DNA of 64,000 bases from CAWIHS01 sp963836005 (GTDB lineage: Bacteria; Pseudomonadota; Gammaproteobacteria; GRL18). This document shows positions 43,492 to 53,050 of this stretch, piece after piece. Location of the stretch: contig CAWIHS010000005.1 of NCBI GenBank assembly GCA_963836005.1, forward strand, positions 1 to 64,000, written 5' to 3'. The notes beneath the pieces were generated by a model, which did no database searches, was not told the DNA's origin, and saw only the letters and a program-made list of their open reading frames with translations. Every line of letters starts with the position of its first letter. Within the stretch, counting starts at the first letter, position 1. The position numbers and the translations under genes were made by a program.

Positions 43492-44985
43492 ATGGATTTT
43501 TTTAGCAACTTACCATTACTTATCCTGTTAAGTTCATTATTACCTGGACTGGCTATATTTCTGGTCAAGGAAAATAGTCATATTATGCGATCCAGCCTTA
43601 ACCTGATTGGAGCCTTTACGAAGTTAGGCCTGGTAGGCCTGATGATCTGGGGCGTGTTTCACGAAAAGGTCAAAGAGATGCGCTGGGAGATTGCCCCAGG
43701 CCTGGACTTGGTTTTACATGCGGATGCGCTGTCGGTTCTATTTGTCACGTTATCAACCATATTGTGGCTGGTAACCACCATCTATGCTATTGGCTACCTC
43801 GAGCATTCTCCCCATCGTAGCCGGTTTTTTGGTTTCTTCAGTCTTTGTGTTACCGCTACGGTAGGACTGGCCCTCGCCGGTAACCTGTTTACTTTTGTCA
43901 TATTTTACGAACTATTAACTCTGGCAACTTACCCATTGGTCGCCCATAAAGGGTCACCGGCAGCCGTACGCGGTGCCCGGATCTATCTGACTTATACTCT
44001 TGGCGGTGGGGTGCTGTTACTAATTGGTGTGGTCTGGTTACACACTATAGCCGGACCGATCGACTTCCAGCAGGGAGGGGTTCTATCCGATCTAACCCTA
44101 GATCCCTGGACTTTACGCTGGATTTTCCTGTTCATGATCATCGGTCTGGGTGTCAAAGCTGCATTGTTTCCATTGCATGGATGGCTACCACAGGCAATGG
44201 TAGCTCCGGCACCGGTCAGTGCATTGTTGCATGCCGTTGCAGTAGTTAAGGCGGGCGCTTTTGGCATTGTGCGTGTGGTTTATGATGTATTCGGGGTCGA
44301 GTACGCGGACTCATTGGGACTCCTCCCATTTCTTGGTGCAATTGCAGCCTTCACCATCGTGTATGGATCGGTGAAAGCGCTTTCACAGGATCATTTGAAA
44401 CGTCGTCTGGCTTATTCGACTATTAGCCAGGTTTCTTATATCGCATTGGGAACGGCTATTTTGGGCCCGTTAGCTACTATAGGAGGCGTAGTGCATTTGG
44501 TTCATCAGGGTGTCATGAAAATCACTCTTTTCTTTGCCGCCGGCAACTATGCTGAAACTCTGGGGGTTCACCATGTGAGCGAGATGGACGGTATCGGTAG
44601 GCGCATGCCTGCAACGACCCTGGCCTTCTCAATTGCAGCTCTGGGCATGATTGGCATCCCACCGATCGCCGGTTTTATTAGTAAATGGTATCTAGGACTA
44701 GGGGCTTTACAGGCTGGCGAAGGGTTTTGGGTCATTCCTGTACTGGTCGCCAGTAGTCTGCTCAACGCAGCTTACTTTTTGCCAATCATTTATCGAGCCT
44801 GGTTTAAACCTGTTCCGCTGAAATGGCCAGCAGAATCATCGCACTCGGGACGCTGGGAGATGCCTGGTGCCTTGATGTGGCCCCCCGTGATAACCGCCAC
44901 GCTGGCCCTGTTATTCGGCCTGTTTGCGGCCGCACCTTTCAGTCCACTTGAATGGGCAACACTGATTGCTGAACGCGAGTATTGA
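43492..44985 (+). CDS. Proton-translocating antiporter subunit, MnhA/D-like (second)
   Basis: About 497 residues from ATG 43492, right after the previous stop. A second ND4/ND5-type channel subunit with Glu in VIFYELLTLATYPLV, Lys in GVKAALFPLHGWLPQAMV and Lys in AVAVVKAGAFGIVR. All proton-path residues are present. It is not long enough to include the C-terminal extension of MrpA, which here is encoded by the separate DUF4040-B gene. Confidence 0.9.
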   Translation: MDFFSNLPLLILLSSLLPGLAIFLVKENSHIMRSSLNLIGAFTKLGLVGLMIWGVFHEKVKEMRWEIAPGLDLVLHADALSVLFVTLSTILWLVTTIYAIGYLEHSPHRSRFFGFFSLCVTATVGLALAGNLFTFVIFYELLTLATYPLVAHKGSPAAVRGARIYLTYTLGGGVLLLIGVVWLHTIAGPIDFQQGGVLSDLTLDPWTLRWIFLFMIIGLGVKAALFPLHGWLPQAMVAPAPVSALLHAVAVVKAGAFGIVRVVYDVFGVEYADSLGLLPFLGAIAAFTIVYGSVKALSQDHLKRRLAYSTISQVSYIALGTAILGPLATIGGVVHLVHQGVMKITLFFAAGNYAETLGVHHVSEMDGIGRRMPATTLAFSIAALGMIGIPPIAGFISKWYLGLGALQAGEGFWVIPVLVASSLLNAAYFLPIIYRAWFKPVPLKWPAESSHSGRWEMPGALMWPPVITATLALLFGLFAAAPFSPLEWATLIAEREY

Positions 44986-44987
44986 TT

Positions 44988-46616
44988 ATGACCACTCATA
45001 TTTTACTGATTATCGTTCCCCTGCTGCCTTTGACGCTGGCTTTGCTGATGCCACTGTTTCGCTCAGGTATCCCAATGCCTCTGGCACCTTTGATGGCATT
45101 ATTGGCGGCATTTCTGGTTCCGGTGAACAGCAGTATACATTTGCCCTGGCTATTAACCGGTGTGCATTGGCAACTTGATAACATCAGTCAGCTATTTCTG
45201 ATTTTCAGCTCATTGATCTGGTTGGTGGCAAGTCTGTATGCTGCGTTTGAGCAAAATCCACAAACAAAACGACCTATTTACCGTTGTTTATTTATGCTCG
45301 CCATGGCCGGTAACATGTTGCTGATCATCGCTGCCGATATGATCAGTTTTTATCTGGGTTTTGCGCTGATGGGACTCTCTGCCTACGGTATAATTCTAAA
45401 ACCTTCTCAGCGTGCGCGACGTGCGGCGAGGATTTACCTAAGTTTTACTCTGGTCGGTGAACTGGCATTGTTTATCGCCATGTTGATCCTGTTTAGTAGC
45501 AGTAGTTCGATGTTATTCAGTGATATTCAGCAACAAGCAATACCGGATCTTGCCGTGGCATTTTTACTGCTTGGTTTTGGCATCAAGCTTGCTTTGCCAG
45601 GATTGCATCCATGGTTACCGCTTACCTACAGCGCGGCACCATTGATCAGTGTTGCAGTACTCAGCGGGCCGATGATGAAAGCAGGGTTACTGGGCTGGAT
45701 ACGCTTTTTGCCACCTGGTGCTGAAAACCTGCAAACCTGGGGTGGTGTTTTAATCTGGCTTGGGGCGTTTGGAGTATTACTCGGCTCTAGCTTAGCATTA
45801 ATGCAACATCGCGCCAGTGCCATCCTAGCCTATTCAAGTATCGCAAAAATGGGGCTGGTCAGCAGCATATTTGGTTATTCCCTGGCTCATCCTGAGCAGG
45901 CAGATATTGTAATTGCTGCACTGATTCTATTTGCCATGCATCATCTTCTGGTTAAATCATCCCTGTTCATTGGCCTGCATGATTACCGGCAACGCCCAGC
46001 TAATTCATGGATCTACTATGGCCTCGCACTGTTATCACTCAGCCTTATCGGCCTACCATTCAGTGGTGGATCAGGCGCCAAGTCCGCACTGGATTTAGCC
46101 ACTAATGGCGAACTGAGTCTGTTACTGATCCTGTCCGGTTTTGCCACTGCCTTGATGATGATGCATTTTCTATGGACTGTGAATAAACAGGCTAGCAAAA
46201 GCACTCGGATGCCCAGGCACACTTCATTTCGCTTAAGTCCAAATCTGGCTTGGTGGTTGTTGCTTCCGATCGCCTGGTTTGGACCTTTTATGCCGGGCTC
46301 AATCGAGTTTGAAGGTAAAAGCCTACTGGTGACGGGATCAGCACTTGCACTGTTTTTTTACATTATTAGCCAAAACTGGAGACCCCCCTCAAGACAGGCG
46401 TCTATTTTTCAACCGGGTGATATCTACCACTTGTTCAAACGTGTGCGTCTATTGAACCCTGTTCTAATCAAGCCCGGAATCAATATCCTGGAACAACTTA
46501 GATGGCCACAACCCAGAACATCAAAGGCATCAGACAACCTATCCCTAAGCATACCGGGTTTGCTTTGGTTTGCTGTATTGGCGTTACTCATCATCAGCAT
46601 ATTGATACCTTCATAA
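44988..46616 (+). CDS. Antiporter-like subunit lacking the TM5 glutamate (third)
   Basis: About 543 residues from ATG 44988. It has the family fold with Lys in GIKLALPGLHPWLPLTY and in GPMMKAGLLGWIR. In the TM5 region it reads SFYLGFALMGLSAYGI: an Ala stands where the two upstream paralogues have the pumping Glu. The protein may therefore be structural or may use another acidic residue. A variable C-terminal tail of about 100 residues ends in a membrane helix. It is followed by a Usp gene. Confidence 0.85.
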   Translation: MTTHILLIIVPLLPLTLALLMPLFRSGIPMPLAPLMALLAAFLVPVNSSIHLPWLLTGVHWQLDNISQLFLIFSSLIWLVASLYAAFEQNPQTKRPIYRCLFMLAMAGNMLLIIAADMISFYLGFALMGLSAYGIILKPSQRARRAARIYLSFTLVGELALFIAMLILFSSSSSMLFSDIQQQAIPDLAVAFLLLGFGIKLALPGLHPWLPLTYSAAPLISVAVLSGPMMKAGLLGWIRFLPPGAENLQTWGGVLIWLGAFGVLLGSSLALMQHRASAILAYSSIAKMGLVSSIFGYSLAHPEQADIVIAALILFAMHHLLVKSSLFIGLHDYRQRPANSWIYYGLALLSLSLIGLPFSGGSGAKSALDLATNGELSLLLILSGFATALMMMHFLWTVNKQASKSTRMPRHTSFRLSPNLAWWLLLPIAWFGPFMPGSIEFEGKSLLVTGSALALFFYIISQNWRPPSRQASIFQPGDIYHLFKRVRLLNPVLIKPGINILEQLRWPQPRTSKASDNLSLSIPGLLWFAVLALLIISILIPS

Positions 46617-46635
46617 CAACTGCAAAGGAGAAATC

Positions 46636-47571
46636 ATGAAACGTTTTAAAAATATATTATTTTTCGCCGATGCTACGGATGACATGACTCCAGCACTAAA
46701 AAGAGCCGCTCAACTAACCGAATCGAATAAGGCCCGCTTAACTCTGGTGGATGTAATTGAGCCTGTTGAAACACCGAGCGAAGTCATTTCTCAATTTGGT
46801 ATTGAACTAAACGAGTTACTCAAACAACATCGTAAAGAGGCTTTGGAAAAACTGACTAAGTTGATTGAACATGATGATAATCTAATCTATACCAAAGTTT
46901 TATTAGGCCTGCCTTTTTTAAAAGTCATTAAGTTTGTTCAAAGAGGTGGTTACGACCTTTTGATCAAGATGGCACGTCCACCAGCCGGTATTAGTGAAAA
47001 ACTGTTTGGCAGTGTTGATCTTCATCTACTCAGAAAATGCCCCTGTCCAGTACTCATCGATCGACCCAGCTCAAGTGCAAGTTACCAGCGCATACTAGCT
47101 GCCGTGGATACCGATTCTTCTCCCACGCAGGGTTGTGATAAACTGATTATGCAACTAGCCACCTCATTAAGTGAACGTGAAAATGCCCAGCTTGATATCG
47201 TGCATGCCTGGCATTTGCCAGGTGAATCCATGCTAAGTAGCGGTCGTTCAAAGCTGCCTCCCGAGGAGTTGCAAACGATGCTCAAACGCGAAGAGGATAA
47301 GCAACAGGCTAAACTAGAAGCGCTGTTACAACCCTATGGCATAGCCATTGATGATGAACACGTTCACCTGGTCAAAGGTCAACCTGCTGAATCAATCAAC
47401 CGCACAGCCAAACAGAATAACAGCGACATCATTGTTATGGGTACAGTCGGTCGTGTCGGTATTCCTGGTCTTTTTATTGGAAATACGGCCGAGGAGATAT
47501 TCCAGACCACGGCATGTTCAGTGCTTGCAGTCAAACCCGATGGCTTTAAATCTCCGGTAGAATTGTCATAA
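46636..47571 (+). CDS. Tandem universal stress protein
   Basis: 311 residues with two Usp domains. The first (residues 1-140) begins KNILFFADATDD; the second (about 150-305) carries the ATP-binding loop MGTVGRVGIPGLFIGNTAE with the G-x2-G-x9-G(S/T)-type pattern. The N-terminal domain loop is degenerate. AAAGGAGAAATC precedes the ATG. It lies 20 bases after the antiporter subunits; Usp domains are often coupled to antiporters as regulators. Confidence 0.9.
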   Translation: MKRFKNILFFADATDDMTPALKRAAQLTESNKARLTLVDVIEPVETPSEVISQFGIELNELLKQHRKEALEKLTKLIEHDDNLIYTKVLLGLPFLKVIKFVQRGGYDLLIKMARPPAGISEKLFGSVDLHLLRKCPCPVLIDRPSSSASYQRILAAVDTDSSPTQGCDKLIMQLATSLSERENAQLDIVHAWHLPGESMLSSGRSKLPPEELQTMLKREEDKQQAKLEALLQPYGIAIDDEHVHLVKGQPAESINRTAKQNNSDIIVMGTVGRVGIPGLFIGNTAEEIFQTTACSVLAVKPDGFKSPVELS

Positions 47572-47638
47572 TCAATTGAAAGCGTTTTAACCTTAAAATA
47601 GTTTAAATGAACATCCTTCAAAGGAAACCGTACGATCA

Positions 47639-48544
47639 ATGCAAAATTTAAAGATCAATCTGAAACACCTACGCTATTTTTGGGCTGTGGCGAGTCATGG
47701 TTCTATCTCCAAGGCCTCACAAGCTCTACACCTGACGCCACAAACGATCAGTGGACAATTGCGTGATCTCGAAGAAAGTATTGGCGAAAAACTCTTTGCA
47801 CGTGAAGGTCGCAACCTGGTATTGACCGAAACTGGACGTATGGTTTTTTCCTATGCCGATGAAATGTTTCAGCTTGGTCTCGAATTACAGGACGTACTGG
47901 ATGGTCAAACAATTGGTATCAAAATCACAGTCAAAGTCGGTGTGGCAATGATTGTCCCTAAACTCCTGGCTTACCGTGTACTAGAACCCGTGCTTCAGAT
48001 GCATGAATCCACTAACCTGATCTGTCACGAAGCGCCTTTGGTAGATTTGCTGGCAGACATGTCTATTCACAAATTAGATGCTGTTTTATCAGACAGTCCT
48101 ATCAATCCATCGCTGAATATTCGTGCTTATAACCATTCACTCGGTGGTTCTGGTATCACTTTTTTTTCGACTCCCAAATATGCAAAGAAGTTGGAAAAGA
48201 ACTTTCCTCAAAACCTTCATGATTTTCCATTTCTGATGCCGAGCAAAAATTGCACCCTGCGCAAGAAACTGGAAAACTGGTTCGACCAGCAAGTCATTAA
48301 ACCGCGGGTTGTAGCAGAGTTTGAAGATCGAGCCTTGATGAAGGCATTTGGTGAACGGGGTACTGGTGTCTTTACCTCGCCGCAAACAATGGAAAAGGAT
48401 GTCCTGGAAAAGTATGGTGTCAGAGTCATTGGACGTACTGATGAGATTCAAGAAAACTTTTATTTAATATCTCCCGAACGGCGTATTAGAAATCCGGCCG
48501 TTACGGCTATCACTGAAGCCGCTCGCGCAAACCTGTTTGCATAG
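47639..48544 (+). CDS. LysR-type regulator, NhaR-like
   Basis: 301 residues. The N-terminal helix-turn-helix (LRYFWAVASHGSISKASQAL and LTPQTISGQLRDLE) and the effector domain (VGVAMIVPKLLAYRVLEP, FGERGTGVFTSP) match NhaR, the Na+-responsive activator of nhaA in E. coli. The location after a cation/proton antiporter operon fits a role in Na+ or pH control (inference). It probably acts on the palindrome at 39473-39495 or one like it. Confidence 0.85.
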   Translation: MQNLKINLKHLRYFWAVASHGSISKASQALHLTPQTISGQLRDLEESIGEKLFAREGRNLVLTETGRMVFSYADEMFQLGLELQDVLDGQTIGIKITVKVGVAMIVPKLLAYRVLEPVLQMHESTNLICHEAPLVDLLADMSIHKLDAVLSDSPINPSLNIRAYNHSLGGSGITFFSTPKYAKKLEKNFPQNLHDFPFLMPSKNCTLRKKLENWFDQQVIKPRVVAEFEDRALMKAFGERGTGVFTSPQTMEKDVLEKYGVRVIGRTDEIQENFYLISPERRIRNPAVTAITEAARANLFA

Positions 48545-48997
48545 GCAGAGAGACATAGACTTCAGACTATTTTTGCAATGCCTTCTTTATAATTTTCTTT
48601 TGATTCAGAACAACCTTACTTATGACAATCTTGAACTTCATTGAAACCACCGTTGAATCCCGTTGGTTTGAAAACTCTATTATCACCATTATCTTGATTT
48701 ATAACTCAGAATCAGGACTTTAATTGTGGACACTGGGGCACAAAGTTTTGTTGTTTTTGTAACAATATCCAGATAAACCATGTCAACCTCTATATGATTG
48801 CGATAGTCGTTACGTTCTTGCTGGGACGTGCTTCAAGTTGTTAGCTCATTTTAAACTTTTATAAAGGTATCTTAGTGGCGATTTAATGACAGCGATCCAA
48901 AAACCCTGATAAAACAATTTAATAAATGGGTTAAAAATGAAATAGATTTATTAACCAGGACAAATCCGATTCTTAAGAAATTATGCTCCAATCCTGA
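48545..48997. other. Convergent intergenic region, nothing specific seen
   Basis: About 450 bases between convergent genes with no supported gene or terminator. Confidence 0.4.
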
Positions 48998-50035
48998 CTA
49001 TTTATGATAACCAATTTGAGATTTAATTCGCTCAATTTCAATTTCACTTGTTTGTGCTCCTTTAAGTGTTGCCAATGCAAAAATCAATTCTAAATTATTT
49101 GGTGCATGCCCTATAGTAGAAATATAAGTATTACGAATAGTTTCAAGTCGTCGTGGAGTCGCAATTTTAAGAAAATCTCCTATGGTATTTATTTCTCGAC
49201 TGGATAAAATGTTCAAAATAGGATTCAAGTCAATTAACGCACATTGAATACCTACTTCCATTAAGACTTTAGGTAAATTTTCAAACAATAGTTCATCTGA
49301 ATCTTTATAGGTTACAATCTCCTGATTGTGAATTAATTCCTCATACAATAAATTGAAATGCTCATCAATGACCCCAACTTCTCTACTTAAAATCTGAAAT
49401 CGACGTTTAGCAGAAAAGTGTGTTCTATTTTCTGGTTTATATAAAAGAACATGTTCCAGTTCACTCCAAAGTTCTTGAGCAAGAGTTCTCACTTGTATCT
49501 CGAAGAAGGGTCGACCTTGTTTAGAAATAGAGCTGTCTTTAAGACACACAGTGTAATGAATAGAGGAATAACCGCTTTCTTTATTTTTTTGTTCGATATG
49601 CTGTAATCCCAGTCTCTCCAGGAAATCCAGATCCAAATATGCTTCAGGAGGATTTTCTTTAGATATTTTAAGCGTATTTAAACTACGTAATTCTCTGTCA
49701 ATTAACGGCAGTTGTGAAGAAAAATAAACAATGACTCGAACCCCAATAGCATCATACATATGATATAGACTTTCAAGGGAAAGTCCTTTTGGGAAAATAT
49801 TTGGTTTACGTAAAATCTTATCTACCACCCTATCAGGGTGTTTAATGCGAGTAATCACCATCCTTACTGGCGAGGGAGTGGCGACCCCCTTATCGGTAGT
49901 GTACTTTTCCCAATATTTAGAATTTTCCCAACTCCTAAAGAGTTTTTTCAATTCTTCATGGGTAGGGTTCAATACCTTTATCTTGTACTGCTCATATTCT
50001 TCAAGGAGTTTTTTCAGTTCCTTAGTATGTTTCAT
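48998..50035 (-). CDS. RelA/SpoT-domain nucleotidyltransferase
   Basis: 345 residues. A RelA_SpoT synthetase-like domain (PF04607) fills residues of about 55-215: RIKHPDRVVDKIL, YDAIGVRVIVYF, SGYSSIHYTVCL and FEIQVRTLAQELWSELEH. No HD hydrolase, TGS or ACT domain is present, so it is a small alarmone synthetase-type protein or a toxic relative. The ~120-residue C-terminal region (IQCALIDLNPILNIL and onward) is helical and not recognised. Possible roles are (p)ppGpp synthesis or, as in toxSAS/CapRel-like proteins, another nucleotide or tRNA pyrophosphorylation; nothing here decides. It stands alone in an AT-rich setting. Confidence 0.8.
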   Translation of the reverse strand: MKHTKELKKLLEEYEQYKIKVLNPTHEELKKLFRSWENSKYWEKYTTDKGVATPSPVRMVITRIKHPDRVVDKILRKPNIFPKGLSLESLYHMYDAIGVRVIVYFSSQLPLIDRELRSLNTLKISKENPPEAYLDLDFLERLGLQHIEQKNKESGYSSIHYTVCLKDSSISKQGRPFFEIQVRTLAQELWSELEHVLLYKPENRTHFSAKRRFQILSREVGVIDEHFNLLYEELIHNQEIVTYKDSDELLFENLPKVLMEVGIQCALIDLNPILNILSSREINTIGDFLKIATPRRLETIRNTYISTIGHAPNNLELIFALATLKGAQTSEIEIERIKSQIGYHK

Positions 50036-50511
50036 AATTATAATCTGTTACTACATTTAAAGCGTATCTTTTATCTGTAGTGGTCAGTCAATCCATATAA
50101 GTAGAACTCTTTCCTATTTAATTCTAATTTCATCAAAACTCATTTATTATTTAAAGAACAACAATTATCCGTTATTCTTTTTTTAATTGTTTCAATGATA
50201 CCTGAATTCAAGTCATAAGTGCATAATTATATTGCATTGATTTATGGGAATAATGCCCATAAATAGTGTATTTACTTATGTTTCAGGTATCGCTGTTTTG
50301 AACCTGTCTGGCTAACCTGCTCTAAAGCATTTGTATGAGGGGTATTGGATACTGATAACATCGAAATTGATAATATTAAACGTCGTTTCTATTATTGTCA
50401 TATCAGCTTAAATCCAGCTCAGCTAAACGTAAAGGCCGCGTTAGATTTCCATCTTCCGCATGAGCGAGGGACCCTATTTTCAGCCTGAGGATATCATCAG
50501 GCCTCATTTAT
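50036..50511. other. Intergenic region, nothing specific seen
   Basis: About 475 bases with no supported gene. A short dyad GCCTGA/TCAGGC lies near 50483-50502. Confidence 0.4.
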
Positions 50512-50551
50512 AATACTGGCCATTGAAGGTCAACTACGAATGGCCAGTATT
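50512..50551. terminator. Perfect 13-bp hairpin downstream of the sulfur operon
   Basis: AATACTGGCCATT and its exact complement with a 14-base loop, about 65 bases past the stop of the small membrane protein. No strong T-run follows, so it may be a weak terminator, an mRNA 3' stabiliser or a palindromic repeat. Confidence 0.45.
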
Positions 50552-50614
50552 GCAGCCCTGTTCACCATCGGAATCAAGATGATTTGTATTTTAGTAAGTT
50601 CTGACAACCATGAC

Positions 50615-50749
50615 CTAGCGTCGCTGTAAAAGCTGCCTGTCTGAAGTTAGTGTCCTTGCAAATAATACGACGACTAGCGCCATAATACCGAGTTTCAATA
50701 ATACCAGGGAACTGGTTACTGCCAGAATTGTGAGTGTACCTATTGTCAT
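50615..50749 (-). CDS. Small single-helix membrane protein of the sulfur operon
   Basis: 44 residues, with an excellent ribosome site (GAGGAGGAAAAAATC). The chain is one long hydrophobic helix (LAVTSSLVLLKLGIMALVVV), then a polar, basic tail ending in QRR. No family recognised. It starts about 40 bases after the persulfide dioxygenase stop on the same strand, so it is probably the third gene of the rhodanese-dioxygenase operon. Confidence 0.65.
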   Translation of the reverse strand: MTIGTLTILAVTSSLVLLKLGIMALVVVLFARTLTSDRQLLQRR

Positions 50750-50789
50750 GATTTTTTCCTCCTCGGAAAAACTGATTTAGAGCCTTCTA

Positions 50790-51482
50790 TCAGGCAACTG
50801 CTATTAGTCCGCATTGACGATTGCTGGGGACTGCAACATCCATCAGTTTTGGATCCTCAAGTACCAGATCGTTCATCAGGTTGATATAGGCCTGTTTATC
50901 TGCTACCTGCAATCGAGGGTTGTGGTATTTTTCTTCACCGATGGTGCTTACCGTCATGCCGTTATAATCATGCGCCGGGTAGACCAGGGTTTCATCAGGC
51001 AATTTCAATAACTTCCCAAACAGGCTGTCGTACTGTGCCGCCGGATCACCATTTTGAAAGTCCGTTCGGCCAGTGCCCCGGATAAGCAGAGTGTCGCCGG
51101 TGAACACGCGATCCGCCATGCGAAAACTATACGAATCACTGGTATGCCCGGGCGTATAGAGAACGTCCAGATGCAGGTTATCTACACACAGCTTTTCACC
51201 CTCGTTGAACTGCACTAAAACACACTCCGTTTTGGTCATAGCACCCATCGCACTTGCGCAATCGGTACGCTGACGCAAAGCTCCCAGCGCAGTCACATGA
51301 TCAGCATGGATGTGACTGTCCACAGCCAGAACCAGCTTCAGATCGAGTTCATCGATCAAGCGGATATATTGATCTGTATTTTCCAGTACCGGATCGATAA
51401 GCAGCGCTTCACCACCGCTGCGCTCGGCCAGCAGGTAAGTAAAAGTGGAAGATTGATGATCAAATAATTGACGAAATATCAT
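50790..51482 (-). CDS. Persulfide dioxygenase (ETHE1/Blh-like)
   Basis: 230 residues of the metallo-beta-lactamase fold. The metal site of the ETHE1 group is complete: HIHADH (His57, His59, Asp61, His62), His113 in YTPGHTSDSYSF and Asp130 in FTGDTLLIRGTGRTDF, plus the C-terminal PAHDY. These mononuclear iron enzymes oxidise glutathione persulfide to sulfite. It lies 32 bases downstream of a rhodanese gene, the usual partner, so the operon should handle sulfane sulfur. GGAGAATTAATC precedes the ATG. Confidence 0.93.
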   Translation of the reverse strand: MIFRQLFDHQSSTFTYLLAERSGGEALLIDPVLENTDQYIRLIDELDLKLVLAVDSHIHADHVTALGALRQRTDCASAMGAMTKTECVLVQFNEGEKLCVDNLHLDVLYTPGHTSDSYSFRMADRVFTGDTLLIRGTGRTDFQNGDPAAQYDSLFGKLLKLPDETLVYPAHDYNGMTVSTIGEEKYHNPRLQVADKQAYINLMNDLVLEDPKLMDVAVPSNRQCGLIAVA

Positions 51483-51514
51483 GATTAATTCTCCTTTGTT
51501 ATTAAGTCGAATGA

Positions 51515-52087
51515 TTAAGCCGTGGCCTGTTCAGAACAGTTTCGGCTTTGATTCCAGGGTAGCAAAGCAATCAGACGCGACAGTCCGCACCAGTTGGTGA
51601 TGCCGGCAAAGATCAACCCTGCTCCAATAACAGGAATGGCAGCAAAAAACAGTTCATGCACGGTGAAACCGAAGATAACTTTCAGTAGCAGCAACATTCC
51701 GAGCGTGATTTGAACTTGCCGCTCCAGTGAAATGACATAACCGCAACGATTTATCGGTAACCCGGCATTCAGCCAGCCCTGTGTACCACCGTCGAGCAAG
51801 GCTACATTGTGATAACCAGCATCGATCAGACGCTCAGCAGCTTGCTGCGCGCGCAGACCTGCCTGACAGGTCAGGTATATAGGCTGCTCATGCCCTGCAT
51901 CTGCATATAACTCATATTCTGCAAGGGTATTCACACTGAGCTCATCAAGCGGAATAAGTTTCGCGCCAGCCACATGTCCAGCGCGATATTCAGCTGCGGT
52001 ACGCACGTCGATCAGGTTAATCTTTTTACCGTCATCCATGATGGCGTGGAGCCTTTGCGGCGAGATAGTGGCGACTTTTCTACTCAT
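51515..52087 (-). CDS. Rhodanese domain protein with C-terminal DUF2892 membrane part
   Basis: 190 residues from ATG 52087, chosen for its AAGGAGGCAAAC ribosome site. Residues 5-110 are a rhodanese domain with the catalytic Cys74 in TCQAGLR (CxxGxR loop). The C-terminal part has two hydrophobic helices (ITLGMLLLLKVIFGF, FAAIPVIGAGLIFAGI) of the DUF2892 type followed by NWCGLSRLIALLPWN, as in E. coli YgaP. It moves sulfane sulfur at the inner membrane and heads the operon with the persulfide dioxygenase. Confidence 0.92.
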   Translation of the reverse strand: MSRKVATISPQRLHAIMDDGKKINLIDVRTAAEYRAGHVAGAKLIPLDELSVNTLAEYELYADAGHEQPIYLTCQAGLRAQQAAERLIDAGYHNVALLDGGTQGWLNAGLPINRCGYVISLERQVQITLGMLLLLKVIFGFTVHELFFAAIPVIGAGLIFAGITNWCGLSRLIALLPWNQSRNCSEQATA

Positions 52088-52282
52088 GTTTGCCTCCTTA
52101 ATGGGCACTCTTTTGTGTAAGTATGGTAATAATATAAGGCAGAAAAGGATAAAATAAAATACGAAAGAGACACATAAAAACATCGAATAAACCGATGTTT
52201 ATCAGCTTGAAAAAGCAGGCACACACCTAGAGATGAAACAGGACAGATGGCAGAAATAATTCACCGCAAAAGCCTGAAACTG

Positions 52283-52432
52283 CTAGGTATCAGGATAGTT
52301 GTCGTCATCAACTTCTCTGACAAATTTAGTTGCTAGTTTCTTAGTTGGGAAAGTTTTTGTGATAGGTTCCAAACCTTTTAAACGGATCTGTGTCTGGTAG
52401 TTGCCGGATGGTAATTTATTGATATAAGCCAT
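52283..52432 (-). pseudogene. Phage-type integrase N-terminal fragment
   Basis: About 49 residues (AYINKLPSGNYQTQIRLKG, then TFPTKKLATKFVREVDD) resemble the Arm-type DNA-binding domain of tyrosine recombinases. The core-binding and catalytic domains are missing. A relic of a mobile element near the border of the GC-rich import. Confidence 0.55.
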
Positions 52433-52785
52433 TGTCATTCTCGCACGTTTTGACCAGTACAGGCCATGGGTATAACACAATGTGATGAAAAATCGGCGAC
52501 TATGCGATATTGGTATTTATTCGCTTTTATTACCTTGATTTTTTATTATGAAATACCCTGGGCAAAATTATTAGTTAACTGATCCTTAAACGGACATTTC
52601 GATTTTGTATTGGTACCGAAGAACTTTTGCGGTGATATTGTCGATCTATGGATTATCAATCTGTTGTCTGCTATCTTGGAAAAGTCGACTGAGAAAGTTG
52701 ACTCCCACGCTGGGCCGTTTGAAAGGACATGGTATTATATCAAACCATCTAAAAGCCAGTTTAATTCCCGTTGCGTTAAGCGTAA
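52433..52785. other. Intergenic region, nothing specific seen
   Basis: About 350 bases. Short open frames exist, but I recognise none of them. Confidence 0.4.
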
Positions 52786-53046
52786 TCAAGCCTGATTTTC
52801 AATCAACGCAGGCCATTTAAATCGACCTTTTTCCAGGCGTTTGTAATAGAGCCAGAAGCCATTATTATCGCAGTGCAGGATTTTAAGTTTATCCCGGTTT
52901 CGATTGCAAAAGACAAACAGGCAAATGCCAAAGATATCCTGCTCGAGCACTTCTGACACTAACAGTCTCAGACCATTGATACTTTTTCTCATATCGGTGA
53001 TACCACAAGCCAGATAAACACAGGTGTTATGGCTAATACTCAGCAT
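52786..53046 (-). pseudogene. IS66 TnpB fragment
   Basis: 86 residues matching IS66 Orf2/TnpB: VYLACGITDMRKSINGL, FVFCNRNRDKLKILHCD, YKRLEKGRFKWP. The usual ~30 C-terminal residues are missing and no tnpC follows, so this element is dead. Confidence 0.85.
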
Positions 53047-53050
53047 GAGT

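Noticed and set aside
39752..46616. Antiporter cluster as part of a complex I or DAB carbon-uptake operon
   Set aside because: No peripheral Nuo subunit and no DabA (DUF2309) gene are present in the operon; the E, F, G and B subunits point to an Mrp-like system.
48998..50035. RelA/SpoT-domain gene called as a phage-defence CapRel
   Set aside because: The C-terminal part could not be matched to the CapRel regulatory domain by eye and there is no defence-gene context.
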